DNA from: Metarhizium brunneum
Taxonomy: Eukaryota > Ascomycota > Sordariomycetes > Hypocreales > Clavicipitaceae
NCBI RefSeq assembly: GCF_013426205.1
Contig: NC_089423.1
Coordinates: 4,774,001-4,838,000 of the forward strand
Reading direction: 5' to 3'
Length of the DNA stretch: 64,000 bases
The notes under the pieces were generated by a model. The model worked only from the letters and a program-made list of their open reading frames with translations, had not been told where the DNA came from and searched no databases. The position numbers and the translations under genes are program-made. Within the stretch, counting starts at the first letter, position 1; every line of letters begins with the position of its first letter. This document shows, in pieces, positions 46,691 to 58,879 of this stretch.

Positions 46691-47470
46691 TGAACTGCGT
46701 TTTTTTTTTTTTGGTCTCTATTTTACGGGGTTGGCGGGCGGCCATGGCCACATGCATATCCTACGTCAAGAATTTGGCGTCTAGTTTCATTTGACATGAA
46801 TTATTATATTGTGCAGCGCCCTCGTTTTAGTTTTATGTCGTCAGCACTTATCCCATGTCGCACAAGGGCCTCGGCAACTCAGAGTAGCATCGTAAACGAT
46901 CTGGTGGATATCCGTTATAGCAAGCGTCGAGGGAATCGAGAAACTTGGACCAGGGGCCCGGGCAACCAGGTGGTTCCGATCTCGCTGCCCTGTAAATGCG
47001 GCCGCGGTCCTAGTTCAATAGCGAGCTTGTTATGGACGGCCCCAAAGAACTAGTAGGACTAGTACCCGAATTATCGATCGGATCACACGTCACGAAATGT
47101 GGGAACGTGGTGTCAAGTCCTAAGCGGCCGGGGCCTGGATCCGATTCCCGCCTTGGAAGACGTTAAAGCTTGGGAGACCCGCTGAGCTAAATGGACGCCA
47201 AGGAGGGTTTGAGGTTTGAAGTGACATGGATGCATTCACATGTTTGCATGAGTAACCCCAACAGTGTAAGCCGTAGCATGCGGGTCCATTCACAAGAAAA
47301 AGCGAGCGCAGAAGACTATTCTTGAAAATCATGACAAAGCTGAAGGACCATTGAAATGCTGCTTCATGTTGGAAAAAAAAAAGGTCACATGCTGGTATCG
47401 TCATCATAATGTGTCTTATTGATGGTGCCCTCCTCCCCATTATTCAGAGCAATCTTCCCAAGGACGCCTT
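46691..47470. other. Convergent intergenic region
   Basis: A poly-T run at 46702-46713 suits the 3' UTR of the membrane protein gene. No gene is seen. A tRNA-like stretch around 47110-47200 was considered and rejected. Confidence 0.5.
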
Positions 47471-49387
47471 TCAACCGTTGACCACCTCGTCAATAACCCT
47501 CATTGCTCCCATGAGTCTTTCATCCTCGTGAGTCGGGGCGACTACCTGAATCGCCACAGGTAAATCATAGTACAAGTCGTTGTCATCTATTGCCAGAGTG
47601 TCAGCCGAGCCAGTGGCGTCCCCGGTGAGAAGTATGCAACCTACAGAGATTCATGTTTTCCTTGTCCAGCTGATTCACGGGCTCGTAGTCTGCCGGATAA
47701 GCATCCGTCTTCAGCACTCTCCCGGCGGGAATCACGCCACTGGGATAATCCAGCAGATTCCATTGTGCGCAGTACCCCCACCACGGCTTGACATCGTGCG
47801 GCATGCCTTGGACGGACGACACTGGGCAGATGAGCACATCCATGGGCTCGCCGGAGGGTGTGGAGTTTGCGGTTTCGGCCCATTTTTGGAGATATTCGGT
47901 GCGGTAGTCGTCTCTTGCGAGATTCAGCTGGAGATGCTTGTTAGAAGTGGCGGAATTCTGGTTCCCCATGCTCGGGGGGGGTAAATTTCGTACTTTCCAT
48001 ATCTCGTGGTGTGTTCTTTCTTTGACAATGGGATCGTCCAGCAATCGCTTTGCAGAAGGGAAGATGGGCTCGTTTCCAGCAAAGAGCGTTTGCTTAATGT
48101 CCCGACCACCGTCGGTAAAGTACAGTGGTAGTAAGATGTCGTCCCATGCCCGTTTGTGATCGTACGCCTTGAACTCGATGACTATCGCAGCATTAGTTAT
48201 CTACTTCAAGTATGTTTTTTTCCCCTGACGTGTCGCAAACGCATCGTGCAGAACTACCTTCGTGTCCGGAAGCTTTCAGCGTCTTGGCCACCTCCCCAAT
48301 GACCCGTGTAATATATGGATGGGGCATCACCACCTCGTCCCATAGCATGACGCCGATTCGCAGCTTCTGATGGCGCATTTGGTCGCTTTGCGATACCCAC
48401 GGCATGCGAAGCAGCGGCTCCTTGAGCCACGGTTTCGCATCGGAATTGACCTGGAAGAAGAGCTCCAAATCCTCGACATTGTGCGCCAGGGGACCTGCAG
48501 CGGCCACGACGGACTCCTGCCCCGACATGGTGCATTCCGATCCACGCAAGGAAACTCGCTTCGCCGAGGGCTTGAAGCCATACAAACCGCAGAATGCGGC
48601 CGGAATTCGAATCGAACCGCCGAGATCTGCACCGATCCCCAACGGGGAGCCGCGCATGGCAAGAAGCGCCCCCTCGCCGCCGCTGGAGCCTCCGGGGCCA
48701 ATTTTATTATTCCACGGGTTGACGGTCCGGCCGTAAATGTTGTTTACCGTATCCAGCGTCATCATGCACTGGGGGTTGTTCGTCTTGCAGTACATGATTG
48801 CGCCGGCGTTGCGCAGAACCTCGACCAGTTGGGCATCCTGGTCTCTCGCCGGGTTCCGCGCAAAGGAAATGTACCCAGCTGTAGTGTGCTGGCCCTTGAT
48901 GTTGATTTGGTCCTTGATCGAGACGGGCACCCCGTGCAAAGGCCCAATTGGCCTCCCCGTAGTCTTGAGCATATCGTCCAGCTGCCTGGCCTGCTCCATT
49001 GCCTCTGTGAAAAATATCTCGGTCAAGCAGTTCGTCAATTGCTGGGCAACGGCGGCCTGGTGACAGAATGCCTCTGTTACCTGGATACATGACAGCTCAT
49101 GGTTCCGGATCTTGGCAGCCAGCGCTGCGGCGCCGAGGGCTGTGATTTGCATCTCGTTATACGACAAGAGGCGCGGTAGCAAGTCTATTGGACGGGTAGT
49201 CGAGCGGATTGTCTCGTCGAGCTTCAGAGGTGGAATTGTCCATCTTGTCGGGATAGCGGCTGCTCGTCTTCTCTGAAAGCGCTGCGTCGACGTGTTGGCA
49301 TGAGCTGTGTTTTCAATGGCACGCACACCAGCCAGACGCAAAGGAAATACATACCTCAGCCAGGCCCTGCCACGAAACGCCATTCAT
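47471..49387 (-). CDS. Amidase, amidase-signature family (acetamidase-like)
   Basis: This enzyme hydrolyses carboxamides to acid and ammonia, often in nitrogen scavenging. Exons on the minus strand are 49387-49355, 49272-48258, 48181-47994, 47927-47645 and 47586-47471, giving 544 residues. The Ser-cisSer-Lys triad is present: Lys131 in SIKDQINIKG, Ser207 in GPGGSSGGEGAL and Ser231 in GADLGGSIRIPA. The start gives MNGVSWQGLAERRRAAAIPTRW, matching the WQ..A..R..AAIP.EW opening of fungal amidases. The C terminus VAIQVVAPTHEDERLM is also typical. The physiological amide is unknown. A second ATG four bases downstream opens another frame that reads through the first intron into exon 2. Confidence 0.93.
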
Positions 49388-50174
49388 CTTCAACGATCCC
49401 GTTTCGCACCCGCGAAACCGCCAACTCGTAGACTTGGGAAACGGAGAGGCGAAAATGGTTACGGGTCCAAGGCTTCTCGGAAAGGTGCTAAAAATGTCAA
49501 ACCACCAGATCCTCTTTTTTACCAACGCCGCCGCCAAAAACTGCCAACTAGGCCGCCCTATTTAAAGCCCGACCCATCTCCTCCGGATGTATGTAGTATG
49601 GACCTTGGGAGACCTTGTAACACATCTTGTTGCAAGTGTCTCCGCATCTTCTCTGCGGAGTCGTCACGCAGCGTGCGCGCAGGCTTGAACCAGTCAAACG
49701 AGGGCTGCAATGATGAAGTCTTGGCGAAGCAACATTGAACATAGACAGGCCAACGGTCAACTGCTCGTCGCCTGACAGATTTTGGCTATTGCTCGCAATA
49801 TCGATACTATGTACATGCACACCACACCGTGACACACACATGGTGGGGTAGCGAGGTGCGCTCACTGCACTGTGAGGTTAAATTGCGTCATGTTGTACCG
49901 CAACGCAATGCGGCATTGTACCGAATAGGGTTGGCAAAATTAATAGTCTAGACAAACGCACACATTGCTGAGCTGCCACTCCGCAGTGTGCACCGAGGCC
50001 GTTGTACATGGGTCACGAGGCTCCAAGAAATTGTTTGTGCTTTGATGCGCTTTGCTAACGCATGCAGTGTGCGTGGAGAAGCCTGACAGGGGCCTGCTTG
50101 AGATGCGGAGAAGATGGAAGCCATTTTGCCCATCCCTTTGAATGTGCGCAGGTCGGATTTTTGTAACGGACCAG

Positions 50175-50335
50175 GATTTTAGCTAATAATAAGTCCTTTT
50201 CTAAGAGATATATATACTTCTTAAGAAATCATATAATAATAAAATTACTTACAATTTTAAAGATACACAAGTATATAAAAATATATTAGTTATTTTCCCT
50301 GCTAGAATAGTACCTATCTTTAAGTATCATAAAAA
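50175..50335. other. AT-rich island
   Basis: About 160 bases are dominated by TA, TAA and ATA words (TAATAATAAG, GATATATATACTTC, CATATAATAATAAAATTAC) within otherwise GC-balanced DNA. It may be a remnant of a repeat altered by repeat-induced point mutation. A similar but shorter island lies at 30890-31010. Confidence 0.55.
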
Positions 50336-51154
50336 GCGGGTCAAACACATCAATTGGACCTGCGCACATTCAAAAGGGTAAAATGTCATCTGTCGACTCA
50401 AGTGGGCCTGTTCTCGGTCGTCAGGTAGACAAAAAAACTCGATCCCTGTGAGCAGCACGGAGAGCCAGGAAATGGGCTTTTCCAACACGACACGAAAAGT
50501 GAAGCTTCTGAGCAACAGCCCAAAAGTTGCAAAGAGTGGATCATGACCCGAAACAGCCACCATTGCCCTACCACTTCCGCCTTGTCCAGATGAGGATTTG
50601 TTCCGATGGCTGAACAAGTATCATCACTGATTGTCTAGGACGATGGAACGACGGTTTCTCCTGGGTTCGCTCATGAGCGCCGTTTTGTCAATACTTGTAC
50701 CATAAGGGCCCTCGGACACCATGAACATTGCAAATCCCTTGCTGACCAAGACATTGCCCATAGGATGCTCTGGAGTCGGAATAAGAGCATTCCCCATGAA
50801 CCTTCTCAGCCCCATGTCAGTTCTCCAATGTATGCAAATCTAGAGAAATGATACTGACAGATCATCACTTTGATCATAGATGAAAGCCACACTGTCCTTC
50901 CTTTGTTGCAGATTTGCCTCTTTTACAAGTGTCTGGCTAAGAGGAAGCAGAGACGGATGCCAAGACTGTGGTTTTGAGCAATTCAGTGATTGAGCGATGG
51001 AGATATGGACGGGATAGGGGCATACCGATTGCATCGGCTTTCATCCAGCCCTTCTCTTAAAGTGATGCCCAAGACGGAGCAATGGAGTTGCTGTTGTGTA
51101 ATCTCGATCATGCTGTTCGGGCATTTACGTGCACTCCTGCAGTACTTGGTTCTG

Positions 51155-51589
51155 TTACAGAATAAAGTAGCAACAACCAAGTCTGATGCCGTAAGCCCAA
51201 GGACAGTAATCGGTCAGGAACCGGGCTGTTGCTGCATTTGTGCAAGCTACAACCAACCAAACACGGACAAACATGATAAGGAAGACTACAGATGAGCTTG
51301 CCCTTCGTGTCAATGGGTGAAGAATCATCCCAAGCGTAGCTCGTCCATCTAGACGTTGATCCGAAGACACGTAACGTGGTATGCATAGGGCGTTGATCAA
51401 AGCAAAGCCGTACGCTAGGCCTGTAGGAAAGTCGGGGACGATATCTGGCGGAGGAAACATGCGGAAGCTGGTCATGGTGCTAAGGTTGAGCAAACGGAGG
51501 AGAATAGTCTCAGCCCAGAAACAGGGCAGCCCGATGTACTCGAAAACGTAGAGGAGGAGTCTCAGCAGAGACATCCAAAGGGACTCCAT
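51155..51589 (-). pseudogene. Possible remnant of a membrane protein gene
   Basis: A 144-codon minus-strand frame begins with ATG (MESLWMSLLRLLLYVFEYIG) and has several hydrophobic helices (TGLAYGFALINALCI; VVFLIMFVRVWLVVACTNAA), then PWAYGIRLG followed by a plausible intron donor. Downstream the frames are short and interrupted, and I could not build a continuous gene. The mix of aromatic and Leu-rich helices suggests an integral membrane enzyme of accessory metabolism, but I recognise no family. It may be a truncated gene or a chance frame. Confidence 0.3.
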
Positions 51590-53499
51590 ATCGCGGTGTC
51601 GGGTGTGGACGGTGACGCGGATTTATTGGGCCATGAGGAGAGGAGACGATTGTTCGCCCTTGTTTCTCCGAGTAACAAGTGTTCTTCACAGGGTCGACTT
51701 GGAATGCGGACGAGACCTCGCTGATATACTGCTTTTCGGCGGGAGTCAACGGCACAAATTTGCTTCCATGATGACGGTTGGCTGAGGCTATCGTGAGATG
51801 GCTTTAGCTAGCGGGCCGCGACGCAGCACCAATTTCGCTGGTGTGCCTGGCGCGTCATAATACGCAGACGGTTTTTCTGGTCTCTTACTATTCTTGGCTT
51901 AATACAGCCTAATACTGTGTCATCAGATATTGCGCCTACACGACACTCGTATCATGCTTGTACTGTCATTTGACTCGAGAGCGAAACCATAATCCCCTTA
52001 CCTGCGGTGGACAATGCTAGTGGATACTGTCAGGTAATTTTCGGATCAATCGGATTAGTCTTTAACCACTCTTCTGCTGGGGGGGGGGGGCTATTTTGCT
52101 GCTTGACAGGGATTCTAGCTTCGGACAAAGGGAGCATGGCGTCCAAGTGCTCGAAATATACCAATTAGTTGGGGAAAGTCGCCAGTCTCATCTGGAATGA
52201 TCGCCCGTCTCTATTCCTAGTCTAGAGTTCTCTGTACGTAAACCCCCTGGCGGTCCAGGAAACCCCATGTGGAAGAGGCCTGCGCCAGAGGCTGACAATT
52301 TTCCAAGACGCATCAGGATATGTCCGAGAAAGGTGCCTATTGAAGTTGGCGGTGAAGAGCGGTGCTTTTGCAGAGTCTGAGCTTGAGCTTGCTCCCTCTC
52401 AAGACTTATCAAATGTTAACCTGTAATCTCTACATGCTAACGGAATGCAGTGTACTTAATACGGTGTTGTGCTACGTCCCGGCGGCAGTTTCATTCTCAC
52501 CACAAGAAGCATCGTGGGTGTGGAGTAGCTCGAGGGGTAGAGCTTACTATATCGGCATTTGTGGTGCTTGCCGAGGGAACCTCGTTGTCCACGTCAGAAC
52601 AATTACTGATTGAAAATATTGCGAATCTAGAGGCTTGTTTAGTCCAGCCCAGTGCTTTCTGCTCGCGACACCAGAGCCCTGGTAGCAGGATCTATCACCG
52701 CATTGGCAATAAACGCAATAACATCGAGGAAATATGATCAACCGATGCCCATACCGATATCGTAGCATTCTTGCCTTTATTTAAAGAGATGTGGAGCTGG
52801 TCATATCACCCGGTAACAACGTGTTGGTGAGTATTCTGGTCTTGATGTAGGCATGTGTCCAATACCTTGACTCGGCCATTGTTTGGAAGGGGTCCAAGGT
52901 TTTGCTGTTATGGCCCCAAACAAGGGCCTGATGCCTGATTCTGCTAGCCACAGATCTTCGTATTGGTCAGGGACACCTACAGATGTTCGCCAAATCAACG
53001 ATACACGTATAGTAGGAGTTGACCTCGGTTCCAGAATTTTCTTCGAGTTGCCTGCGCAATGTCCCCAATCGCATAAATAGTAGACAAAACGCGGGTCGGG
53101 AGAGCATCTGTTTCTAAGCGAAACATTACTCCAAGATACCTCCGACACCGTGTCACGCCATCACGGCGCTGTCGCCTTCACTCCTGCTTCCAGTTCTGAG
53201 CGGTGCCAACGTTCCGTGATTGGGGGCACAGTACAACCGTACGTCTCGTGTTGATCAAGTTGACCACAGCCTTTGCATGCAAGCTCTCGCTTGAGCTCTA
53301 TCCGGGGCCTATACATCACGTGTACGCTTCTCGGTTATACCACCATGGTACCAAAGGAAAAATAAAGGGCCAATGTTTTTGTGTGCTGAAATAGATATTC
53401 CCGAGACCGTGGATTGCGAGTTGACGAGTATCGTAAGCCAAGGCGGTACGATAAATGCGATGGTCGCTTTATAATATCTCCTGCTGCTTGCCCTTCATC

Positions 53500-55359
53500 T
53501 TAAGGAACCAGATTAGCTGAAATTAGCCTTTCACACTCCTCGTAATCAACTCGGCCGAACATTCGTCCTTGTTCCCATGCATATTCCAATGTATCTAAAA
53601 GTCGTGAGACATGCTAGACCGACACAACACCGTTAGTTGAGGGAATTGGTGAGACAGGAGATGAAGAGGCACCAACCTTGAAACCAAAACCCCTCATAGC
53701 TGCCAACCGCTCTCTTATACTCTGTTGCTGCCCAGGATCAACTGTGGCAATCCCAGTCGTTAAAAGTGGCCACAGCACAGCCAGCTGGTTGATGCCGGAC
53801 TGAAAGCCGAGAATTAGAGTTAAAATGCGAGACACTGCTGCTGCAACTGTCGGGTCAGTTGCAGCGTTCCCGATTCTGCGTGCTTTAACCGTCTCCAAAT
53901 GAACGGCACAGGACAAAGAGTATATCTGAATGCATGAAGCGGCAGTCAGGGTCTCAAATTCCTCGGGTGTAGCATCCGCTGGCATGGAATCTAGCTGGTG
54001 CAATCGTAGATAAATGTCAGGTGCTGACTCTTGCCAGTTCCGCAGCCTGTAAGACAAGTCATTGTAGTACATATCTTTCTGGTGCTGTGCCAATCCTCCC
54101 CTATCCATCTTGACGAACTTGCTTATATCTGTCTGGATAGACATGATTCGTGACCATGATTGACGTATTTGAGCCATCGTGCGGTCGGTTGGTGACCGAA
54201 CCGTGGCGAAACTAGGGACCCCCATATTATATTCCCATCCGCCCCCGAAAGTTTCCCAATAGTCACCCTGTATGAATGGCCCGTCACCAGTTGCCAAAGA
54301 TGCAGCAACATCTAGATACGCCATTAGAGAAACCAGAAAACGCCGTAGTGGAAGAGTGTGCGACACGCTAGACAACTCCATACCACTGCTTTTTGCGGTA
54401 GGACTTGACGGAGGGCCAACTCGTGGACTATACAGGGATTGGAATATCTGCGCAGCTCCGGCGAGATGAATCCTCCAAGACGCATCGTTGGATGATATCT
54501 TTTCGAACATGCATAGAAGTAGGGTGGTTGCTAAAAGCTCCAACGTAGGGTGGCCTTGGTTAAACGCCACAGTATCGCGAAGCTGTGTGACAACATTGCC
54601 ATACGCTTTCATCGCTGCACTGTGATGAACTTGACGATTTCGAGTTTCCGGTAACCCGGCGATATGCATGGCACCAAAGGCCTTCATGACATCTCGAAGC
54701 AAACCAGAGTTGCTCATCAGACCCGGGAGCTGTCGGTACGGATTTGAGTTTGCAGGGGTGTCATAGATGATGAGATAGGATGAGACGGTTTCCAGAAAAT
54801 GGCGCAAATAGAAGTTGTCGTTGAAACCAATTTGCCGTGGCACGTCAGTGGCCTCACACCAGTAGACGGGCGACGCCATGTATTGACCTTTGACAGGGAA
54901 TCTGGCATGTTTGTAATTACAGGCGAAGTCTTCTGATATGAACGATAGGCTTGATGGTGGAGTTTTTGACCCTGCAGGGGACATTGTACTCGTCATCGCG
55001 ACACCATCAATAGAAGATGATTCCTGAGTGCTGGTCTCATCCGAACCATCTTCACCACTTGACGCTGAGTCGAATCTGCTGGATGCTCGTGGTTCTGAGG
55101 ACGCAGCTGCGACCTTGGCTCTCTTGTCAGCCTTCGGTCCCGGGGGCCCGGCGTGTCTGACGGCCTTGAAGACAAATTTGCGGTCGAAGTTGCAAGGGAG
55201 GTTTAGACGAGTGCAGTTTGAGCAAGAAGGTGCGCCTTCATCGCATTTGACATGCCTCCGGCGACAGTTGATGCAACCCGTGAAGACTCGGGAATGCCAT
55301 TTTCGTTGTCGCACGGGTGCTAAAGCCTCTGGCCTTGCGTCGGGATCCGGCTTCACCAT
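53500..55359 (-). CDS. Zn2Cys6 fungal transcription factor
   Basis: This is a binuclear zinc cluster activator or repressor acting in the nucleus. Exons on the minus strand are 55359-53677 and 53613-53500, giving 598 residues. The Zn cluster has six Cys at residues 29, 32, 39, 46, 49 and 56, exact CX2CX6CX6CX2CX6C spacing, with the basic CINCRRRHVKC. A Ser/Lys-rich linker follows, then a long helical fungal transcription factor domain. The last exon, HVSRLLDTLEYAWEQGRMFG, is joined by a 63-base intron with a CTAAC branch site; ignoring it would truncate 38 residues. In the start region the frame has a GTG eight codons upstream but its first ATG gives MVKPDPDARP. An 11-codon uORF ends across this ATG. 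It diverges from the dehalogenase gene, a possible target. Confidence 0.92.
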
Positions 55360-55388
55360 CGCTTTGATGTCATTGCTGTCCACGGCAT
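55353..55388 (-). promoter_or_regulatory. Upstream ORF overlapping the transcription factor start codon
   Basis: An ATG at 55388 opens MPWTAMTSKRW and stops at TGA within ATGGTGA, where the ATG is the presumed start of the transcription factor. Such overlap can permit termination-reinitiation and tune translation. It depends on the transcript starting upstream of 55388, which is not shown by the sequence. Confidence 0.5.
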
Positions 55389-56888
55389 GGAAGATACCAC
55401 CAACGCTTGCGTCAAAAAGTTGCCAACAGCCGTTAAGGAAGGCCAGACCATCGAACGGAGGGCTGGAGCTGAAGTCTTGCCTTGCGTGGCAGTGACAGTG
55501 GCAGAGGGTGAAGGGTCAACGTTGAAGGCGACTCCGTCTGGTATTTAAATTTGAAGAGCACGTACATAAATCGTCGTCGCATCATCACCTCACTGCGTCG
55601 CCGGCAAAGTCACCTGGGAAGTAGTATGTTCAAAGTTACTGGCACAACAGTGGTCGCTCCTGCCGGCGGAAAAGTCCGTTGGCCCATCACGTGGAACCCG
55701 GTTGGGCACAAAATCTGGAGGTTCCTCAGTTACGAGAGCGGGTTACACTCTGGCCTCCTACTACGTACCTAGGTATGTACTCCATCCCAGCATAGCATCC
55801 CAGAATCCAAGGGTGCGAAGCGCGAGATTAGAGAGAGGCTACATGTCACCGTAGCCTCATGTACGCCACTATCGGGGGCCCTGCCTGGTATCGTATCGTC
55901 TCGAGGCAAGATTGGTGGAAACGAATTGATTGGCTGCGGCAAGGTGATGATTCTTTGACTGACCGAGATGTTTTTTTGGGCCAGCTCAATGTTTACATTT
56001 ACCTTGTTGGCGAAAGCAAGTGGGTATGTTTTCGATTTGAGACCGTTATAGTACTTGGCAAAATGTCCACTGACCCAAAGAAAATGGAAACGTAGTTTGG
56101 CGCTTTGAGAGTTTCTTCACCAAGATCGGCCTGGTATCGCACCTTATCTACGTACTAAACCGTCGTTTTCGCCGAATAACCATGCATGTCTAGCTCACGT
56201 CTCACATCACCCGCATCGGCGATCAGATGGAAGACTCCCACGTGGTGAAGGATCAATTCACCAGCCCCAGTAAATTGGTCTTGCCACCCAACAAGCCAGA
56301 CTGAGAATGGCCGACTGCTGAGATGCGAATAATGAAGGCAGAATATAAACCCGGCCTATTTTTTTTAATGAAAAGAAAATGACCGGGGCGCTATTTATCA
56401 TTGCAGCAATAACATACATGCCCATGTTTCATGGGCACCGATAAGGTTCAGGAGTAGCTATTATTGAACCGGAACCGGAACCGGAACCGAAACCGATCCG
56501 TGACGGGACATTGTGGTAGCCAAAAACCTTTCGATGTTTTTGTACCCGAGAACGAGCGCCTGGTGTCGGGTATTAGTTAATCAGTCAGTCACTGAGCCTG
56601 ATGACTCAGTTATCTGGTCGAATGGTCTGCAACGGATCATCGCCTTTGTAGACTTTCACCAATTTTGATGAACCTCTTGGCCATTCACCACAATATTGGA
56701 AGAAATAATAACCCAAGAGCATTGTAGAAGATATCAATATTTCGAAGCTGCCTGTCCGCTCTGCGATCTGTTATTCCGCCTCCATCTACCAGACTCGCTG
56801 CCGTCCAGACCCGACGCATTGGTGCTGAGCACCGAGCCGTAATCAACTGCATAGGCGGAACCAAAACCTAGTCGGCCTTCAAGTCCAA
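55360..56888. other. Divergent promoter region of transcription factor and dehalogenase
   Basis: No further gene is seen. The 1.5 kb hold a GGAACC hexamer repeat at 56465-56494 and poly-T near 56361. The shared position makes it the likely control region for both flanking genes. Confidence 0.5.
56465..56494. repeat. GGAACC hexanucleotide repeat
   Basis: Four GAACCG units are followed by one diverged copy, AAACCG. It sits about 400 bases upstream of the dehalogenase start in the shared promoter region. Confidence 0.85.
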
Positions 56889-57782
56889 ATGGCTAAAACC
56901 GTCATTGCGTTTGATCTCTACGGCACATTATTGTCGACTGAGTCGATTGCAAATGAGCTGGCCAGGGTCTATGGCGAGGATGAGGCCAAATTAATCGCCA
57001 CCCAGGCAAGGCGATACCAGCTCGAGTACACCTGGCGTATTAATAGCATGGGTAAGTAAAAACAATACCCCACCTTAAAGACTTGAAAAATTACGTGTGT
57101 GTATGCAGACGATGTAGCCTTTGACACTGGGGATATACATTCAAGCATGTTGCGTAGCACAAGCGGTGATGCTACGCTGTTCACGCCGCGTCCAGTAACT
57201 GACGACCAGGTAGGCCTATACCGATCATTCTCCGAGTTGACCAGACACTCTTTTCGCCAGGCAACTGCAGAAATCGGCCTAGAACTTTCCAGGGACCAAG
57301 AGGAACGCATCCTTGATGCCTATAATGGACTAGACACATTCCCAGATGCAGACAAGGGTCTCGCGCTTGTGTCGCAAACGCCTTCTCTTAAACCGTATAT
57401 ATTTTCCAACGGAACAATGGCGATGATTACTTCTTCGCTCAAGACCTCGCCATCGCTGGCCAAGTCGGGAACGACATTCTCAGAGTCTAATATTGTCAGT
57501 GTCGATCCCCTCGGCGTGTTCAAACCAGATCCTCGGACGTATAGACACATGGTTGAGATGGCTGGTTTGACACATCAGTTGGACAAGGTCTGGCTTGTGA
57601 GTTCGAATCCCTTTGATGCTGCGGGTGCTGTTGCCGCCGGACTGAGGAGCGTTTGGGTAGGCCGACAGGGAACTGGGTGGATTGATGGACTGGGCGGTGC
57701 GCTTGGTGTCAGTCCAACGGCAGTCGTTGGGAGCGTTGAAGAGGCTGTGAGAGAGATTATCAGGTTAGACGGTTTGGATTAG
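56889..57782 (+). CDS. (S)-2-haloacid dehalogenase-like HAD hydrolase
   Basis: Type II HAD dehalogenases replace the halogen of 2-haloacids by hydroxyl through an aspartyl ester. My preferred model has exons 56889-57051 and 57214-57782, giving 243 residues, the family's usual size. It places the nucleophile Asp9 in FDLYGTLL, the family segment QLEYTWRINSM, then GLYRSFSELTRHSFRQA, SNGT, the conserved Lys in FKPDPRTY and SSNPFDAAGA. The splice to 57214 is chosen because homologues read NSMG followed directly by the ..F..L...SF helix. A nearer acceptor at 57108 gives the same frame and adds 35 residues (DDVAFDTGDIHSSM...) with no stop, so both products are possible. The natural substrate is unknown; many fungal members may not act on halogenated acids. 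Confidence 0.9.
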
Positions 57783-58879
57783 GCGTACGGGTAAAATGGA
57801 GAGAGTTTCGATCGAGGCCCAGTAACAATAAACGATATATAAACAGGAGACTTTGGATCCTCCAAGTCTAGAGAAACATGACTTGACCGTGCTCGAATCC
57901 TGACTCGATTGGACTTCGCTTGCCGTGGACCGGTGACAGCATTCAATAGCACTGGGACGTAGCCCCGAGGTGCCTATTGATACTGCTAAGAACCACAACA
58001 AGCAATCCGAGACCTCGTTCTTGGACGGGACAGCTTCTTCCTTCATCTGTCTTAAAGTACGTTATGATAAGGCGACAGAGAAAAACGGGAGTCCTGACGG
58101 CTCTAGAAAGAAGGGGTCAGCTGCAGCTATTGTTGCGAGAGGGCATAGCATCACTTGGTCTTAGCAAGTCCCGCGGTCAGATGTGACTGGTGTTGAACCA
58201 ACGCGTTCACATGATAAAGTCTATTTTGGAAACCGAGTGAGTTCTAAACTCGATGCTGCAAATTGACAGGATTCGCGTCATGCTGGAGTACGTACTTTGA
58301 ACTTTGAAGTTTAATATGTGGCTGCTGACATGGGTACTGAGGCTAGTCGCTGATGCCATGAGTCAACTGTACATATTGACACGCTGTCAGTTGGATGTTT
58401 CAAATTCTGCAAGTCCGGCAGGCAACATTGAAGCGGCCGTCAATGCTTCTGGCGCTAAACAGGAGCCTCGGTCCCTGTCACAGCGGCTGCAGGGGCCGTG
58501 ACTCCCGGCACTATGTACTAAAGTACATATTGACATGTCAATTGACCCACTAACATTGAAGCCAGGCACGATGTCAGTTGAGATTTCCATCTCCGCTGAG
58601 CGGTGGCCATTTGATTGGCTGGCAGGCGCTTGCGGATCCGCACCTACAGACGCGCTGCTTGCTTGACCTTCGGCATGAGCTGGTCATAGCCATCGCATTC
58701 GCTTGAACTCTCTGATCCAACAGCTTGTGCGTTGCCAAACTCCCGCCAGCCTTTCTTGTTCCGTAGAGAGCGATCGAAGAACGGAGCATCGGCCTAGGTG
58801 TCTGCTACTTCACATGCAGGCATCTTTTGTCAAACCTTACGAAGCTTAACGAACAAACACAGTTAAGCCACAAGCAACA
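57783..58879. other. Intergenic region before the FHA protein gene
   Basis: No gene is seen. Short open frames overlap without family resemblance. The last 100 bases before 58880 hold the leader of the FHA-domain gene. Confidence 0.5.

Larger units (their letters stand above)
49388..53499. other. Gene-poor, partly AT-rich region with possible gene remnants
   Basis: No intact gene can be supported over 4.1 kb. An AT-rich island lies at about 50175-50335. Minus-strand frames at 50624-50815 (LRRFMGNALIPTPEHPMG) and 51155-51589 read partly like protein but do not join into one model. A run of eleven G stands near 52079-52090. The pattern fits decayed accessory DNA. Confidence 0.5.

Noticed and set aside
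47100..47200. Possible tRNA on the minus strand (TTTAGCTCAGCGGGT followed by GGCGGGAATCGGATCC)
   Set aside because: The D-arm-like start is tempting, but I could not pair an anticodon stem or T-arm, and the T-loop lacks TTCRA. A tRNAscan-type search would settle it.
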